Shown here in pieces: positions 1-11,832 of a DNA stretch of 64,000 nucleotides. Positions within the stretch are counted from its first letter, which is position 1. Each line of letters starts with the position of its first letter. The stretch comes from Straminergon stramineum (taxonomy: Eukaryota; Streptophyta; Bryopsida; Hypnales; Calliergonaceae). The notes below the pieces were generated by a model. It was not told where the DNA came from. It worked only from the letters and a program-made list of their open reading frames with translations, and searched no databases. The stretch is from NCBI GenBank assembly GCA_963920665.1, contig OY987272.1, positions 3,477,001 to 3,541,000 of the forward strand, read 5' to 3'. Made by a program: the position numbers and the translations under genes.

Positions 1-1307
1 CGCATCTCCTTTAGCACTGTCTCTATCAGGGATGAGAAATCAACCAAGATCCTGATAACCTTGGATCCGGTCAAATGCCCTTCTTTGATTAACCGGTCTT
101 GGACAAGGGAGGCTTTGACGATGAGTTTCGAGGGTCTATCCACCAGATCAGATAGGTTCTTGACGAATTGCAGAGCTTCCTTCTCTCTCTACTTTGATGC
201 AGCTAGCTCTCCTTTTGCCCAATTCAACCTGGATCGGAGGTCATTCTTCTCCTTCTTCAAATTCTCGATCTGCTCCTCCTTTAGTCTCAATTCATCTGGA
301 TTCGGCAGTCTCTTCACCACGTCTAGAATATCTTCCGGTTCAACCTTCAACTCTTTGTTGATTGCCCTTAGGAAGTCTGCTAGGTTCTTGTGGTAATCTT
401 GTACCTACAACATCCTATTGAATCCGGTCTTGAAGAATTTGGAAATCCCTTCCGTTTGTTTTTCTAGAACGGGAAGTTTTCCTTGTGAAGCCGGATCAGT
501 GGATTTCCTTCGTCTGTAATCTATCAATTGATCCTCCTCTTCCGGATCTTCTTCTTCTTTGAATTCCAGTTGTTCCGCCTCCACTTTGTTTGTGAGGCCA
601 TAATGCAAGATAGTGGTTCTGGTATTGTACTCTACCATCTTTGCATTACTCAAAAGTTCTGCGTAGTGATAGAAGTGGAACATGTAAGGACTGACAGGGT
701 TGGTCTTGCACTTTCCTTCATGAGCAACGAGCTTTGACACCAATGCTGCAATAACCTTCCTCCAATGGACTGGTCTACCTTCCATTGTCCTAAAGATGGT
801 GTTGGCTACAGTGATCGTAATCCGGGTAGGCTTTTCTAGACACAAGATCGGAATAAAGAATTCTAATAACCTTTTCTACCTTCCGTCTAGACAGTCACTA
901 ATGGCATACCTCTCCTTAGCATGGGGTTGATTCTTAAACTTCCTAGCTGTGAACTTATCCGCTTAGGAAGCTAATCCGGATCCTTTCTTCGCGAATCCGT
1001 ATATGTTTGCCCAAACCTCATCCATCCAGGTTCCGAGTCAACCCTTTACTATCAACTTGTATTGATTCGGAGCTCCTACGATGAGCTCATGAATCATTCG
1101 CTCATTCTTCAAGGTCCATGGCCTAAGGAATAGGCCAACACACCCAATCGTGCTTAGGTTTTCTTCTAATTGTGACCGGTCACTCTGTCTCTCCGGAATG
1201 GTAGGACAGAGCATCCATGCAGTAACTAAGGGCTTACGGCTACCTCCCTCCACCATTGAGAACTTGAACTGAGTTCGAATTTGGTGGGGGAGCATAGTCT
1301 TCAATTC
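1..1307 (-). pseudogene. Repeat-type coding relic (transposon-like protein with C-terminal coiled coil), interrupted by in-frame stops
   Basis: Read on the minus strand, one frame runs from about 1307 to the window edge with no frameshift but five stops: near 1036 (tga), 964 (taa), 876 (tag), 403 (tag) and 190 (tag). Between them the protein sense is clear: a conserved block with EVWANIYGF, KERYAISDCLDG, LLEFFIPIL and EKPTRITITVANTIF (about 1020-790), then an acidic linker (EEEDPEEED), then a lysine/glutamate-rich coiled coil (400-200). The arrangement resembles multicopy transposon-associated proteins of plants; I recognise the style but cannot name the family. The start is not determined (an in-frame stop lies near 1330) and the C-terminus runs off the window. 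The neighbouring spacer holds other mobile elements. It is very unlikely to make a full-length protein. Confidence 0.6.
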
Positions 1308-1878
1308 CTCTGTTGAACGACCTCTAACTCACCGCTCTTTCATTCAACTATACAAGTGCAAATATTTGCAGAAGGAAGAGGGATGAGAAATGAAAGTGGC
1401 AGGGGTTAAGTACTCGTCATCCTACTAACCATTCCGAGTAGGAGATCGTTTACCGTAATGGTTCCCTAGATTCCTAGACCAAAACTCTGGGATGTAGACT
1501 ATCTCTATTTGGGTTTCCGGATCCTTGATCTGTCCTAAATTTGATTACAAAATACCTGGATCATCTTCTCAGCTTTAGCACAATGTTTAAGCTAAGCGGC
1601 TCCTGATTCTGTTTGCCTAGTTAAACTTTTGAAAAATTCCATACTATAATAGTTTTATTTTATACTAACCTAGTAGATTCCAAGTTTCCGTCTTGTGACA
1701 CAAATCATTGGAGGGGATTTGAGGCCTTTAGAAGATTGTTTTAGGGTTGTTCCTCAAGTAGTGAACTAATGCATTGCAAGTCAAAATATTAAATATTAAA
1801 TTTTTTTTAATTAAAATGGAAAAAATGGAAAAATCTTTAAAAAAAAATACTATCTGATGAAGCTAAGTCTTAGCTATG
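1308..1878. other. Spacer, no gene seen
   Basis: AT-rich DNA with poly-A/T runs around 1800-1850. No long ORF, no exon chain and no clear repeat ends were found. Confidence 0.5.
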
Positions 1879-1881
1879 TTA

Positions 1882-2236
1882 GAGCATCCCCATCCGTCTT
1901 GCAAAATGGATGACTTGTTTGCAAGTGCGGCTTACCAAGTCAACATTGGCTTGCAAATGGGGGTAGTTTTACAAGTCCGCTTGCAAATCAACTTTGGCTA
2001 ACAAAATAGGAAACGACAAGAGAAAGTTGCCTTTCCGCAATGCCGGTAGAAGCTGAGCGTTGAAGCTAAGTGCGGAAGTTCAACACGGGAACTGAGCGTG
2101 AAAGTTGAGTGTGGGAACTGCTTGGTTAACAAGTTGGTAGTGGGGCACTCCCTCCCCACTCGGCATGCAAAGTGGATGGCTTGGCATTTTGCTAGCCAAA
2201 CCACCCTTGCATTTTGCAAGATGGGTGGGGATGTTC
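1882..2236. mobile_element. Tourist/PIF-Harbinger-like MITE
   Basis: A 355 bp element with imperfect terminal inverted repeats of about 30 bp. The left end begins GAGCATCCCCATCCGTCTTG; the right end, reverse-complemented, begins GAACATCCCCACCCATCTTG. It is flanked by the 3 bp direct repeat TTA at 1879-1881 and 2237-2239. TTA/TAA target duplications and GAGCATC-type ends are typical of PIF/Harbinger-derived MITEs in plants. It has no coding capacity; the short minus-strand ORFs inside are incidental. Confidence 0.75.
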
Positions 2237-2239
2237 TTA

Positions 2240-3765
2240 GATTGTTGATGTGGTGAAGTTCCCACAAGTCCTCATTGTTTGGGTATTGTAGTCTTCTAGT
2301 GCCCTCAAATCTCCTCTAATGAAACTACAAGTCTTAATGACTTTTAAAGGTACCCCCTTCTCTCGTCCCTTCTTTGTTGTTGAATAATGCTATAACTAAC
2401 ACATGATTGTGTTCTATGTACTTTGTGTTTAAATTTGACTCATTAGTATAGTCACTTGTTTCTAATCCTGTAAAATATGAAATATATTGATTATGTTCAA
2501 CCCCTATAGGACCAAAGCTCATTTTGTGAATAAATGAAAATTTGGGCAAGTTTGTATAATTTCAATTTCTGGCTTGATGTTTGAAACTTTGTTTTACACA
2601 AAGTAAAAGAATTAGTTTTTTGAGAGTACAATTTTCATTTCAATGGGTGCCTAAGAACAAATGTTTTGCCATTGCAAGAACAAAATACTCAAACTTGGGT
2701 AGCCATATAATAAAAAATGAAAACTAAAAGACATTTTTTCCATAGAAAATATTTTTACGTATCATATAACTCTGATTCATTACAATTTTGTGTCCATTTA
2801 GTGTAGTGTTTAAGAAGTTACTAGAAATTTCATTTTGGAGGTAATCAAAGCATTTCCTTCGAAAAATGAATGCATAATTACGATTTGTTCTTGAACTCAA
2901 TTTTTATAGTCTTCCAAAAAAAGAAATTTTGTAGGGCAAGATTGTTTGCTAAGAAATTCTCATTTTGAGGTTGACATTAGTGTTTCATCTTTTTTTTGCA
3001 TGAACGGGACATAAACTTGGATTTAGAAAAAAGGCAGACCAATACAAATAGATTGCATTCAATCATACCCTCTTATCATTCCAAAAAGTTACGAGATGAG
3101 TAAAAATTCAAATGCAATCTAAACAAAATGAAAATATGCTCATGTGTTTTTGATTTTTAGTACATATTTGGAAAAATGTTTGAGACATAGTGTAGTTGGG
3201 AACTAGGAAGCCTAAGGGTCTATTTGCATGGAGAGACCAGGCCTCATCTCCAACCCAACCGAAGTGGTTCGCATGGCCAAATTAGCAACTTGATTTCTCA
3301 TATAGAGCTTCAGTCCCTCCCATTCTCCACCCTCCTTGAATTTACTATTTGCATGCCTGCTCTACTAGACATTAACCCAACTTACTATTTATCTAAAAGT
3401 ATCTTCCACTTGTCTCCTTCTCTCAGCTATTCCAAGACTTGTCTCTTTGGCTCACCTCATTCATTGGTTGCCACATGCCACGTAATTTCAAACATTAGGA
3501 GAAAATTAGATATTTTAATTGGAGAATTGATACACATCTTGAACTATGATGTGGCATAGATCGGACCTCAAAACTAAGTGCCTGAACCTCCACATCCGGT
3601 CTGGTCCAAGGATGCGATTAGCACCTTAAGATATTGCCTTATTACAAGATGTGTATGCTGCACATCCCAACTCAGTTACTTGAACAGTGGCTTCATAGGG
3701 CATCTCCATTGGTGCATGGTACAAGTCAATCAGAGAAGGGAACTGTTATAATAGTGCCATCCTTG
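2240..3765. other. AT-rich spacer with a dispersed repeat fragment
   Basis: No convincing gene. The stretch at 2247-2300 (TTGATGTGGTGAAGTTCCCA and onward) recurs in degraded form near 11486-11530 and 19084-19140, so it is part of a dispersed repeat. The short ORFs here lack exon partners or recognisable protein motifs. Confidence 0.5.
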
Positions 3766-3873
3766 ATAGATAGTTACCATTTGGAAGGAAACGGGGCCTC
3801 CTAAAGGCCTCTTCCCTTTGAGAAAGCTGTGACCAATAGTGAGCAGCAAACTGCAAAAAAAGAAAAAAAGAAA

Positions 3874-3904
<31 letters not shown>

Positions 3905-4270
3905 AAATGAAAAAAAAAATGTAGTTCAGCTTGGCCGATGTTATTGACTTGACTGTGATTTTTATAATAATAATTATTATTATTATTAAATTTGTAAAAA
4001 CTAACTAACTGTAAATCTTGCATGGATGATGGTCAGCCAGGTTGGACTGTGATTTGCTTAATTTTTTTAAAATGAAAATGAAAATGAAAAAATTATAGGC
4101 TAATCAAAACCATCATCGAAGTGAAACTATTTTTTTTTTAATTTAAAAAAAAATTCATTTTTTTGAAAAAATATTTTTTATTTGCAGTGAAACTGTCATT
4201 GCTGGTGTAGAAGTGGGGTCTTCTAGAGGCCCTGTTTCCTTCCAAGTGAAGTTGGAGTTCTGTATCTGTC
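3766..4270. mobile_element. Probable MITE with AT-rich core
   Basis: Two inverted arms face each other. TTGGAAGGAAACGGGGCCTC at 3781-3800 pairs with 4226-4245 (one mismatch), and the match continues inward more loosely (3825-3856 against 4187-4220). The core is an A-rich simple repeat, (TGAAAAA)n at 3853-3922, plus ATT/TAA triplets at 3963-3990. The outer boundaries are estimated and no clean target duplication was found. Confidence 0.5.
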
Positions 4271-5165
4271 AAAATAGGGAGAGTCACATAGTTAGGTGGG
4301 GAGTGTTGAACACTGTTTCTCTGAGTTTGGTGAAATATGACTTGCCCTAGAAGCTGAGTAAGAAATCTTAAGTGAATTTGGGGAAGAAATGTGAGAAGTA
4401 GAATTGGGACCTTCCATGTCTAGCCCTTAAAAGGATGGACTAGTGACTGTGGAAATCCTTCCTTTTGGAACTGTGTGACATCATAAAATTGTAGAAGTTA
4501 TACTACTGTAGAAGACCTACACTTTTCTCACAAAATTTTGAGGATGAACAGTGGTAGTTCTGTCCTACGTGGAGAGATTCTTTGTCATCCATTGGACACA
4601 AAATGTCCGCTTCGATGTTTAAGGGCTAGACTTTTGTTATGTTCGGAGAACAATGCAGGGATGGTTTCTTCAATTGTGACCTCCTTTTAATATGTAGGAG
4701 TTGTTTTGTAGAACCAAATGTTATATAGAACCATAATTTTGCTTGAATTCATCAGGCTTTAAAGTGCTCACCTCCCCAAATATACACTATTTGTACATTT
4801 TGTTTACTCAATTCTTCAGCAGTATACAAATAGTGTACATCTCAAGCTAAGTAGACGCTTTCGATGACAATTGCATTTCAACTTAAAAAATTCATGACTA
4901 ATTCCAGACAACTCGAAAAAATATGAAATGACCTAGGTTACGTGCCAATTCCATTTTTCTTTCAAGGAAAATTTCCTTGAAAAACATTTCAAGAAGTCTA
5001 ACCTCCCCAAATTAGTTTCCAGCTCTGAAATGGGTGTTGTATGGACCTCCTTCCTTAAATAGCTAATCTTACTTGAGATTCAATCTAACTTAGCTTTCAC
5101 TACTAAAGTGCTGATGGACTCCATGTTAATTCAAATTTGAACTTCCTATTATCAAGCTTATGTAC
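4271..5165. other. Spacer containing dispersed repeat pieces
   Basis: No gene seen. The part from 4768 to 4990 (CACCTCCCCAAATATACAC, then a string ending in CCAATTCCATTTTTCTTTC) has diverged relatives at 6400-6560 and, partly in the other orientation, at 48600-48860. A fragment at 4545-4610 (GATTCTTTGTCATCCATTGG) belongs to a second repeat also seen near 51560, 51640, 53540 and 56330. Confidence 0.5.
4783..4837. repeat. Perfect 13 bp inverted repeat
   Basis: TACACTATTTGTA at 4783-4795 is followed 29 bases later by its exact reverse complement TACAAATAGTGTA at 4825-4837. This could be the terminal hairpin of a small element, since the flanks match dispersed copies elsewhere in the window. Confidence 0.65.
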
Positions 5166-5167
5166 TA

Positions 5168-5248
5168 CTCCCTCCTTTTGGAAATAGGGTATCCATTCTC
5201 AATGGTGATTGCACTAAGAATGGATACACTATTTCCAAACGAAGGGAG
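5168..5248. mobile_element. Very short Stowaway-like MITE
   Basis: An 81 bp hairpin begins CTCCCTCCTTTTGGAAATA and ends with the imperfect reverse complement ...ATTTCCAAACGAAGGGAG. It is flanked by TA at 5166-5167 and 5249-5250. CTCCCTCC ends with TA target duplications are the hallmark of Stowaway (Tc1/mariner-derived) MITEs. The arms pair over about 34 bp, leaving a very small loop. Confidence 0.85.
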
Positions 5249-5598
5249 TAGTAATTTATATCTATGTTGATATCATTATGCTATAATCTGGGCAAACCTT
5301 CTAGTACTGTAGAGGGTAGTATTTGTCACTTTATGAGTTTTAGGACTTGCAATAGTGGGACACATTTAGATTGGTTCAAGAATTTAGCAATCTGTTGTGG
5401 AATGCCACTACTTGATGCATCCTACTTTGGGTGCTTGTGCATTTTGCACGGAAGGTCCACAATGCTACATTTTCTTAACCCAGCAGTGTGGTTTGGGGAT
5501 ATCAGCATAGAAGTATGGAGATATTATTTCTACTAAATGGTCAGATCTACAAATATTGTATCTTTATGAATATATGTTAGATTTTCTTGAGGAATTTC

Positions 5599-5733
5599 AA
5601 AGTAGGAGGTTGTAGAAACCCTATTTGCACCACTTCATGGCCACTATGTATGAGTGGAAGATATAGAATGTACACTACTGACATAGTGGAGCAAATAGGG
5701 TTGAATTGTAGAGCACATCGAATCTCCTACTTT
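5599..5733. mobile_element. Small MITE-like inverted repeat element
   Basis: The outer arms AAAGTAGGAG (left) and CTCCTACTTT (right) are inverted. Inner arms also pair: AACCCTATTTGCACCAC near 5616 against GTGGAGCAAATAGGGTT near 5687. About 135 bp, no coding. The target duplication is unclear. Confidence 0.6.
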
Positions 5734-7293
5734 AATGGTGACTCCTAATCTCATTTCCATTCTAAGATGAGTGTCTTATGGCATTTACATTCAAACCTAT
5801 TTAAATCAAACTATTTGGCCTACACTTTGACTGGTCTACTAAGTAGTCAGATTAAGGGGGTTGGAGTGAAGCTAAATCTAAGGAGTCCAACGTAATTCAG
5901 TATATGAATAGAAGAGTAGCACAAATGTTTATATGGATGATTATTTGTGCAGATGTCTTCATATAGGGAATAACTATAGGAAACAAGGGCCAACAGGTAG
6001 TCTGCTCTTATTGCAACCATCTTCTTCAAACAGCGCAGTAGGCCCCTATAAAATGGACAGTCAATGGTTCTAAAATGGACTGCCACAAATTTTAAAGTAT
6101 AATTAAGATTTGTCAGGAGATGATTTATACTTTGCCAATGCATGGAATAAGAGTTAGAGAGGGTCCATTTCAAAGCCACGGTATGTCCACTTCCTTTTTC
6201 TAAATGAAAATTGATTGCCCAATTGCCTTCTTACAAATGGTAAAAGAATTTAGGGTCCGTTTAAGTTTAGTAATGGTTGCATTTAAGAACCTTGTATATT
6301 ACTTTTTGAATGTTGCAGTGCTTGTTTTGGTCAAGCCATATCTTTTTTTAGACTGCATGTATGTGGTTTTTGCAAGACCCATGATCACAAATAGGTGCCT
6401 ACCACAAAAATTCTTTGAAAATTCATAAGTAATTCAAAAATGATCCGAAAAACATGAAACCACTTGGGTTAGATTCCACATCAAATTTTCTTCAAGTGAA
6501 AAATAAACAAAAATAATTTCGTGCATCTAAGAACCATCGAAAAGGCCGACCACCCCTTAAACTGGCGCTTTAAGAGCATACTACCATATGCGATTGGATC
6601 AGGTCTCCCAAAGTTTTGGTACCCTTTAGACAGCTTGCTACATCACAGGAACATCACCTAGGAGTTAGCCATGTACCCCATGGTGTGTGCATCAAACTTG
6701 CGGGGTATGCCCTCCTGCTGGGGCTCTGCCTCTGGTTTTATTTTACATATCTTATGTCTAATGGATTTGATGCCTGTTTGTTTCAAAATAAAAATTAGAT
6801 AAAGTATCTCATGCAAGCAAGAGTTTGAATACGTAATCCATTTTGAATTCTACCTGCTTTGCCTATTTTCTGATGCCGTCTGGTCGTTGTAAGGTAGTGC
6901 TGTCTGTTTTGGCTTGTGTCAGCTGGTCCTGTAAGCTTTACTCTCCTGGCACAGATGGCTATCTACAATTGTAATTACTGGATTTTCTTCACTTGCACCA
7001 AAAATAAAAAATAAAAAAACTACCTACTTGAGAGAATCCAGTCATTCAATGATGGTATGCACATTGCGTAATTCCAGAAACTATTTCAGTGAGAAGCAGA
7101 GCAAAAACAGGGCACAGGCATGGATGAAGGTGTTGGTGTTTTTGTGTAATAAGCTTGCCTGGAATTTGTTATATTCAAATGTCTTGAGCTGCATTCTATG
7201 ACTCTGACTGGATTTTGGCTACCCTTCCACCTGGAGCACGGCTAAGGAAAGATAGCACTGAGGCAAAGGGACGACAAGGTCATAGAATGGCAA
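5734..7293. other. Spacer downstream of the ATP synthase subunit gene
   Basis: No gene supported. A dispersed repeat copy lies at about 6400-6560. The region near 6600-7290 is less AT-rich and probably includes the 3' flank of the minus-strand gene that ends at 7294. Confidence 0.45.
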
Positions 7294-10200
7294 TCAAAGG
7301 TAAGTTCGATGGTCTATGTCGCTCATACTCACATCCACGTTGATGTCGTCCCTGTAAATCACATGTGCCCATCAAGGCTAGGATTTAGAGCTGAGAACTG
7401 AAGACAGTAGCTACCTTTGAAAAATGTCTTCATATTAATACGATGTTATGAGTGGTAAAGCATGAATGTAACTTGATGTATTACTGGAGGTAGCAGAAAA
7501 ATGGGGAATCAAAAGGAGCGATGTTTCTTTACCGACCAAGCGGAGTATTCAGCTGAATGAAATTCAAAATCATGGGTGACATTGACATTCAATGTAGAAA
7601 GTTTTGTCCAAATTCTACCTCCGCTTGATACTGTCAATCTTGTCAAATGCTGCGTTTCTCATTTCTTCTAGTTCAACCGTAGCAGCTGCAAATTCGGCCT
7701 CTTCTTCGAGCATTTCCAAATCTTCATCCTTGATCTTGAGCCTGAACCCACCAGAGTTTGCAGAATGTCTCCTAAATAGTTCTCAAAAAATGACATTTTG
7801 CGTTTCACCAGTTTGGTTTGGAAAATCATGTTCAAGATCTTTAACGAAATTTGTGAGTAGTTGTACTAACAGAAGCATTGAGAAATTGGGGGGACGATTG
7901 GGGGGACGATTGGGGGGACTGATTGCCCTAGAACTTTGCAATAGGGCTGGATGGCAACTCACTTTGCATTAATCTGATCAATTTCTTTCTTCCACATGGA
8001 AATCCCATTGGCATCCTCTCTCGTGAGGGGCTTTCCAATGCTTTTTTCCACCTTCGCAAGAGCTTTAAACATCATATCGTCGGCTCCCATGTCATCTTCA
8101 ATTCCAGCCCTGCTTACCAATCAAAGTCAGTCCAGCTCAGACAAAGGCTGTCTCTCAAGGTAGTCACGAGGAAAACAGAACGCAAGCTCATGCAACGCAT
8201 TGACACAATTTCGGCAGTGTGCAAAACAAAGAAATCGAGATGAGACTGGTATTCTCATCTGAACTACCGGTATGGTAGGAAAACGGGACTGAATGTTTAC
8301 TCATGACGAAGGCTTTTGTTGAGCACCAGTATACTCCGCACATCTGGTGCTTCTTCAGCAGCACCATCCAGTAGATCTGCAATCTTCTGTGTGAAGGAAG
8401 ATATTCCAAGACTTGAATCCATAGCGGACATCATGTTAGCACAGTGGTTTGCGGACTTTCCTGGAGCGTTGTTATTAGAAAATTAGAAGAAACAGTTGAG
8501 AATTTATGATCCGTCATGAGATCATGACCATGAAGATCTGTTTGAGTTGAAGGAACGTTGATACGTTGAAATGGATTGTGTGGAGTATGACTCACTTTTC
8601 CCTGATCCTCCCTTGCAACTCGAAGTAGGCCTTCACAGAATTTTGATTATTGGGATCCATCACAAGCTTCTCCTTAGAAATTTCCTCCAAGTATGTTCTG
8701 AAATTCTTCTGCTGCCTTATAAACACTTTCTTCACAATGTCATCTTTATCCACGACAATGAACAAGAAACATTCAAAAACTTGCAAAATTATATGAATTT
8801 GAAGTTCATATCTACCACATTTTTCAGATTGTATGTTGGACTGCACGATTGATTCCTGCTTAAGTACCGATTGTTACTAGGTGAAGGGCAACGACGGCGA
8901 CGATCTCTTCCTCTTTATCGATAAAATAAACATAACTACACATTATGATACAAACATTGAGAAGAAATCTTAGTGTGATCTTGCCACCAGTTGCACGTCT
9001 GAATGAGAGAAGATAGGGTTGAATACATCACCGTCTGCTTTGGGAGCAGCATTGAAGAGTCTGCAAAATATTGAACTCTCCGGTTTAAGTGCTTTAACCT
9101 ACATCACACCCGAAACATTTTAATTGTCACTGACGTCCTACTTTGTGACTCATAGAGGCTCTAAAGTTGTGTGGAATTGCATCATAAGCACGCATCAAAG
9201 TAACGGACAATCGTAATCTGATGACATGTCTACCGTTGGTTTGAAGTTATCTTGTTCGCGAATGGCTCTTGCTACTTTACGCTGTAGTTCTGTCAATAGT
9301 AATCTGTAAATATCACAAATCTCCGACAGTTTGATTTGAGCACCCAAGACTTATACACACGAAAAAAATTGGCTTGGTCATGAATTGAAAAATATCATGT
9401 TCTCCTTCATTCTCGACCTTGGCATCACCCTCTATCCCAGTATCCGCCTTTTAGTTGTTCTCCATAATTTTCACTTCCTGTAATCCTGGCTCTAAATAAT
9501 AGAGTGCCTTCAACTACACTATGCTTTACATCTCCCAAACGTCATTGAGACTCTGAGCACTTCGCAAATGGACTCAAAGAGAGAAAGATTGCAAAATCTG
9601 CCTAGTGATCTACTCTTAGCATTGCTGAATTTTATTTTCTGGAAAATTGTAAAAGGATACCTAGCAAACACCTCACTAAAATTTCATTCAGCTTGTAACT
9701 TCTACGATGGCATGTCACGCTCAATCAATAGAACACGATTATCCTTGCTAACTAAAATGAGATCGTAGCAAGAATCACAAAAAACTACACAATACTGCTA
9801 TCTTTGTTTCCTCAGCATCAGTTATATCTCGAAATGAAGGAGCGTGCACTGAAGCCAAAAACAATTTGCTAATCACTATCTATCAAGATCTTTCCGCATG
9901 CATCCAAAGAGATCAAGAACTATTCAATGGCCTCGTACTCCAACAGACCAAAATCGATTCTCTGAAGAAGGCACATGCAAGTGTTTCTGAAGAGAACCGA
10001 AGGATAATTGATTCTGCTAAAAATTTTGATAACATCTCACTCACAATAGAAGATGATGTCATCTAAACTTTGCTAAGAGCAAGATTCGGCAAATGCCACA
10101 TAATTTTTCTTTCTATTCTTCAACATCAGCTGCAGCACGAAACAAGTGATATTGCACCAAAGTTCAAAACTACTCGCTAATCGCCATGAATCACGGCTAT

Positions 10201-10842
10201 CCTGTGCTTTCAAGAATTCAAGAATCACTTCTTGACTGATCCATGCAGCAGACCTAAAAAGATTCTCCAAAAGCGACACAGGAACAGAAGGAAGAGAACA
10301 AGAATCCTTTCACCTTGTTTAGACGTTATGTCAATCACAAAAGAAGGTGATTCTTCCTGCCAACTAAAATGATTTCGAAGATTCCTATTCCCCGATTTCG
10401 AGTTTATTAAGCGTTAATTTGCAAAATTTTAAACGTTCATCAATTTTTGCACGTACATTTTCAGCTTCATGACAGAGTCTTGAGAACAGGATCGAAAAAA
10501 AAGCAGTCTAAGGCGACTGAAAACACAAGACACTATGTTTTCCGGAAACAATGGAATCAACGAATACCAAAACTAATTTGCTTTCTTTTGTAACATCAGC
10601 AATAATACCACGAAGCAAGACATCGTACACCGAAATGAAAACTATTTGCTAACGCCATAAATCATGACCATTGCCTGCGTACAAGGGATCAAGAACGACT
10701 CCATGAACTGATGCAACATCTTGAAAAGCAAATCGATTCTCCCAAAACAGCGAGAGTTTCTGAAAGAGAAGAAAGCAAAGGATTGAGATACCGATAGGAG
10801 AAAGGATGTAGAGCGGCGACCAATTGCGGCCATGGCTGCCAT
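7294..10842 (-). CDS. MGP1: Mitochondrial ATP synthase 24 kDa subunit (plant FAd/MGP1 type), split into many short exons
   Basis: This is the plant-specific 24 kDa subunit of mitochondrial F1Fo-ATP synthase (Arabidopsis At2g21870 class). Minus-strand exons whose phases chain without a stop: 9060-9032 (29 nt), 8743-8596, 8411-8301, 8109-7963, 7741-7619, 7351-7294. Together they give 205 residues plus stop. Landmarks are LFNAAPKAD, DDIVKKVFIRQQKNF, KLVMDPNN, GADDMMFKALAKVEKSIGKP, INAKLKIKDEDL and the C-terminal VDVSMSDIDHRTYL. Each aligns, as I recall the family, with the Arabidopsis protein of about 240 residues (KALAKVEKSIGKP against DALEKVEKEIKKP; DVSMSDIDHRTYL against DVKSLDVRNFI). The missing N-terminus should be a targeting peptide. 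MAAMAAIGRRSTSFLLS starting at 10842 looks like one, but its exon ends in phase 0 and the 29-nt exon needs two carried bases, so another small exon between them is still unplaced. Several donors are GTGAGT; the 8411 acceptor is weak but has TGCTAAC upstream. No disabling mutation was seen. Confidence 0.8.
7885..7920. repeat. Short tandem repeat in an intron
   Basis: Three consecutive copies of a unit like ATTGGGGGGACG lie in the intron between the 7963 and 7741 exon edges of the ATP synthase subunit gene. Confidence 0.75.
9817..10780. repeat. Three diverged copies of an intronic repeat
   Basis: Related segments start near 9820, 10118 and 10596. Shared marks in each are an ATCAG start, then a TTGCTAA/TCGCTAA box, then AAGA-rich text with TCAAGAA, then AATCGATTCT or AAAGATTCTC. 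The unit is about 180-240 bp and the spacing is uneven (roughly 300 and 480). All lie in the 5' intron region of the ATP synthase subunit gene. The plus-strand ORF at 9866-10066 is one copy read in an open frame and shows no protein-like conservation with the others. Confidence 0.6.
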
Positions 10843-11832
10843 GTCCGAGCAATCCAAGGTCGCCCTTGCAGTTAGTTGAGTGTGCCGATGATTTTGATTT
10901 GCATGGCTTCTGCGCGGAAGAAATTATTGTATACAACCAAGTCTACCCTGGTGAGGCAGGGTTAACTTACTCCGCATATCCTTAACTTGGGTATACCGTA
11001 GTGACCAGGTAGCAAACCGTAGCTCCTGTAGGATTCATTAGAGGCAACTCAAGGTATTTGTGAAGATTGGTACCAGAGTGTTTTTTTCATTTTTTATGAA
11101 GTGCCATAATGACAATATCAAACGTTTACAGTGGTGCTCCAAATTTCAACATTGACCCACATATTGGATAGAAAATATCCCATTAACATATCATATATCC
11201 ATAATTATGTTTTCATCTACAATCTAGTGATTCCATCCTCAATTTTTTTACTTGAAATTTTCTAGTGATTTTTTACCCTTCTCATACTATTTTATTCCAA
11301 AGGTATAGTCATTAGATTTTTTTCAAGCTCCTAGAGGACCATTTTAGGTTTTTACCCGTTTTGTGAACCAACCAGTGTTGTATAGAATAAAAATATAATT
11401 GAAATTTTTTAAATGATTATTTTTTTGAAAAAAATATTAAAAAAAATATTATTTGACATGGTTGTCTCTAGACCATGTCAAATAGTTGATGTGGAAGAGT
11501 TCCCACATTCCCCATAGTCTAAGAACTCAATCTTTTATAGGCCTAAAAAACATCTAATGATTGAGTGCATGTCTTTGGTGCATATGGATGCCAAATCACC
11601 CAAAAGATACTCCTTGATTATTAACAAGGGATCTATCTGAAGAAATTCTTGATGAAGTAGTTTTCATCCAACATAAAGATATATTGTGAATTTCTTCATT
11701 TTTTTAATTGAAATTTGGATGGATTATAAAAAAATTCAATTTTTTTTTTAATATTTCCTATGCATGTAGTCTTTATGCATAGGATGAAGATTGATTCTAA
11801 GGGTAATTCTTAAGGAAATAATATACTTTTCA

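Noticed and set aside
9866..10066. 66-codon plus ORF with coiled-coil-like text
   Set aside because: It is one of three diverged intronic repeat copies; the other two copies do not keep this frame open.
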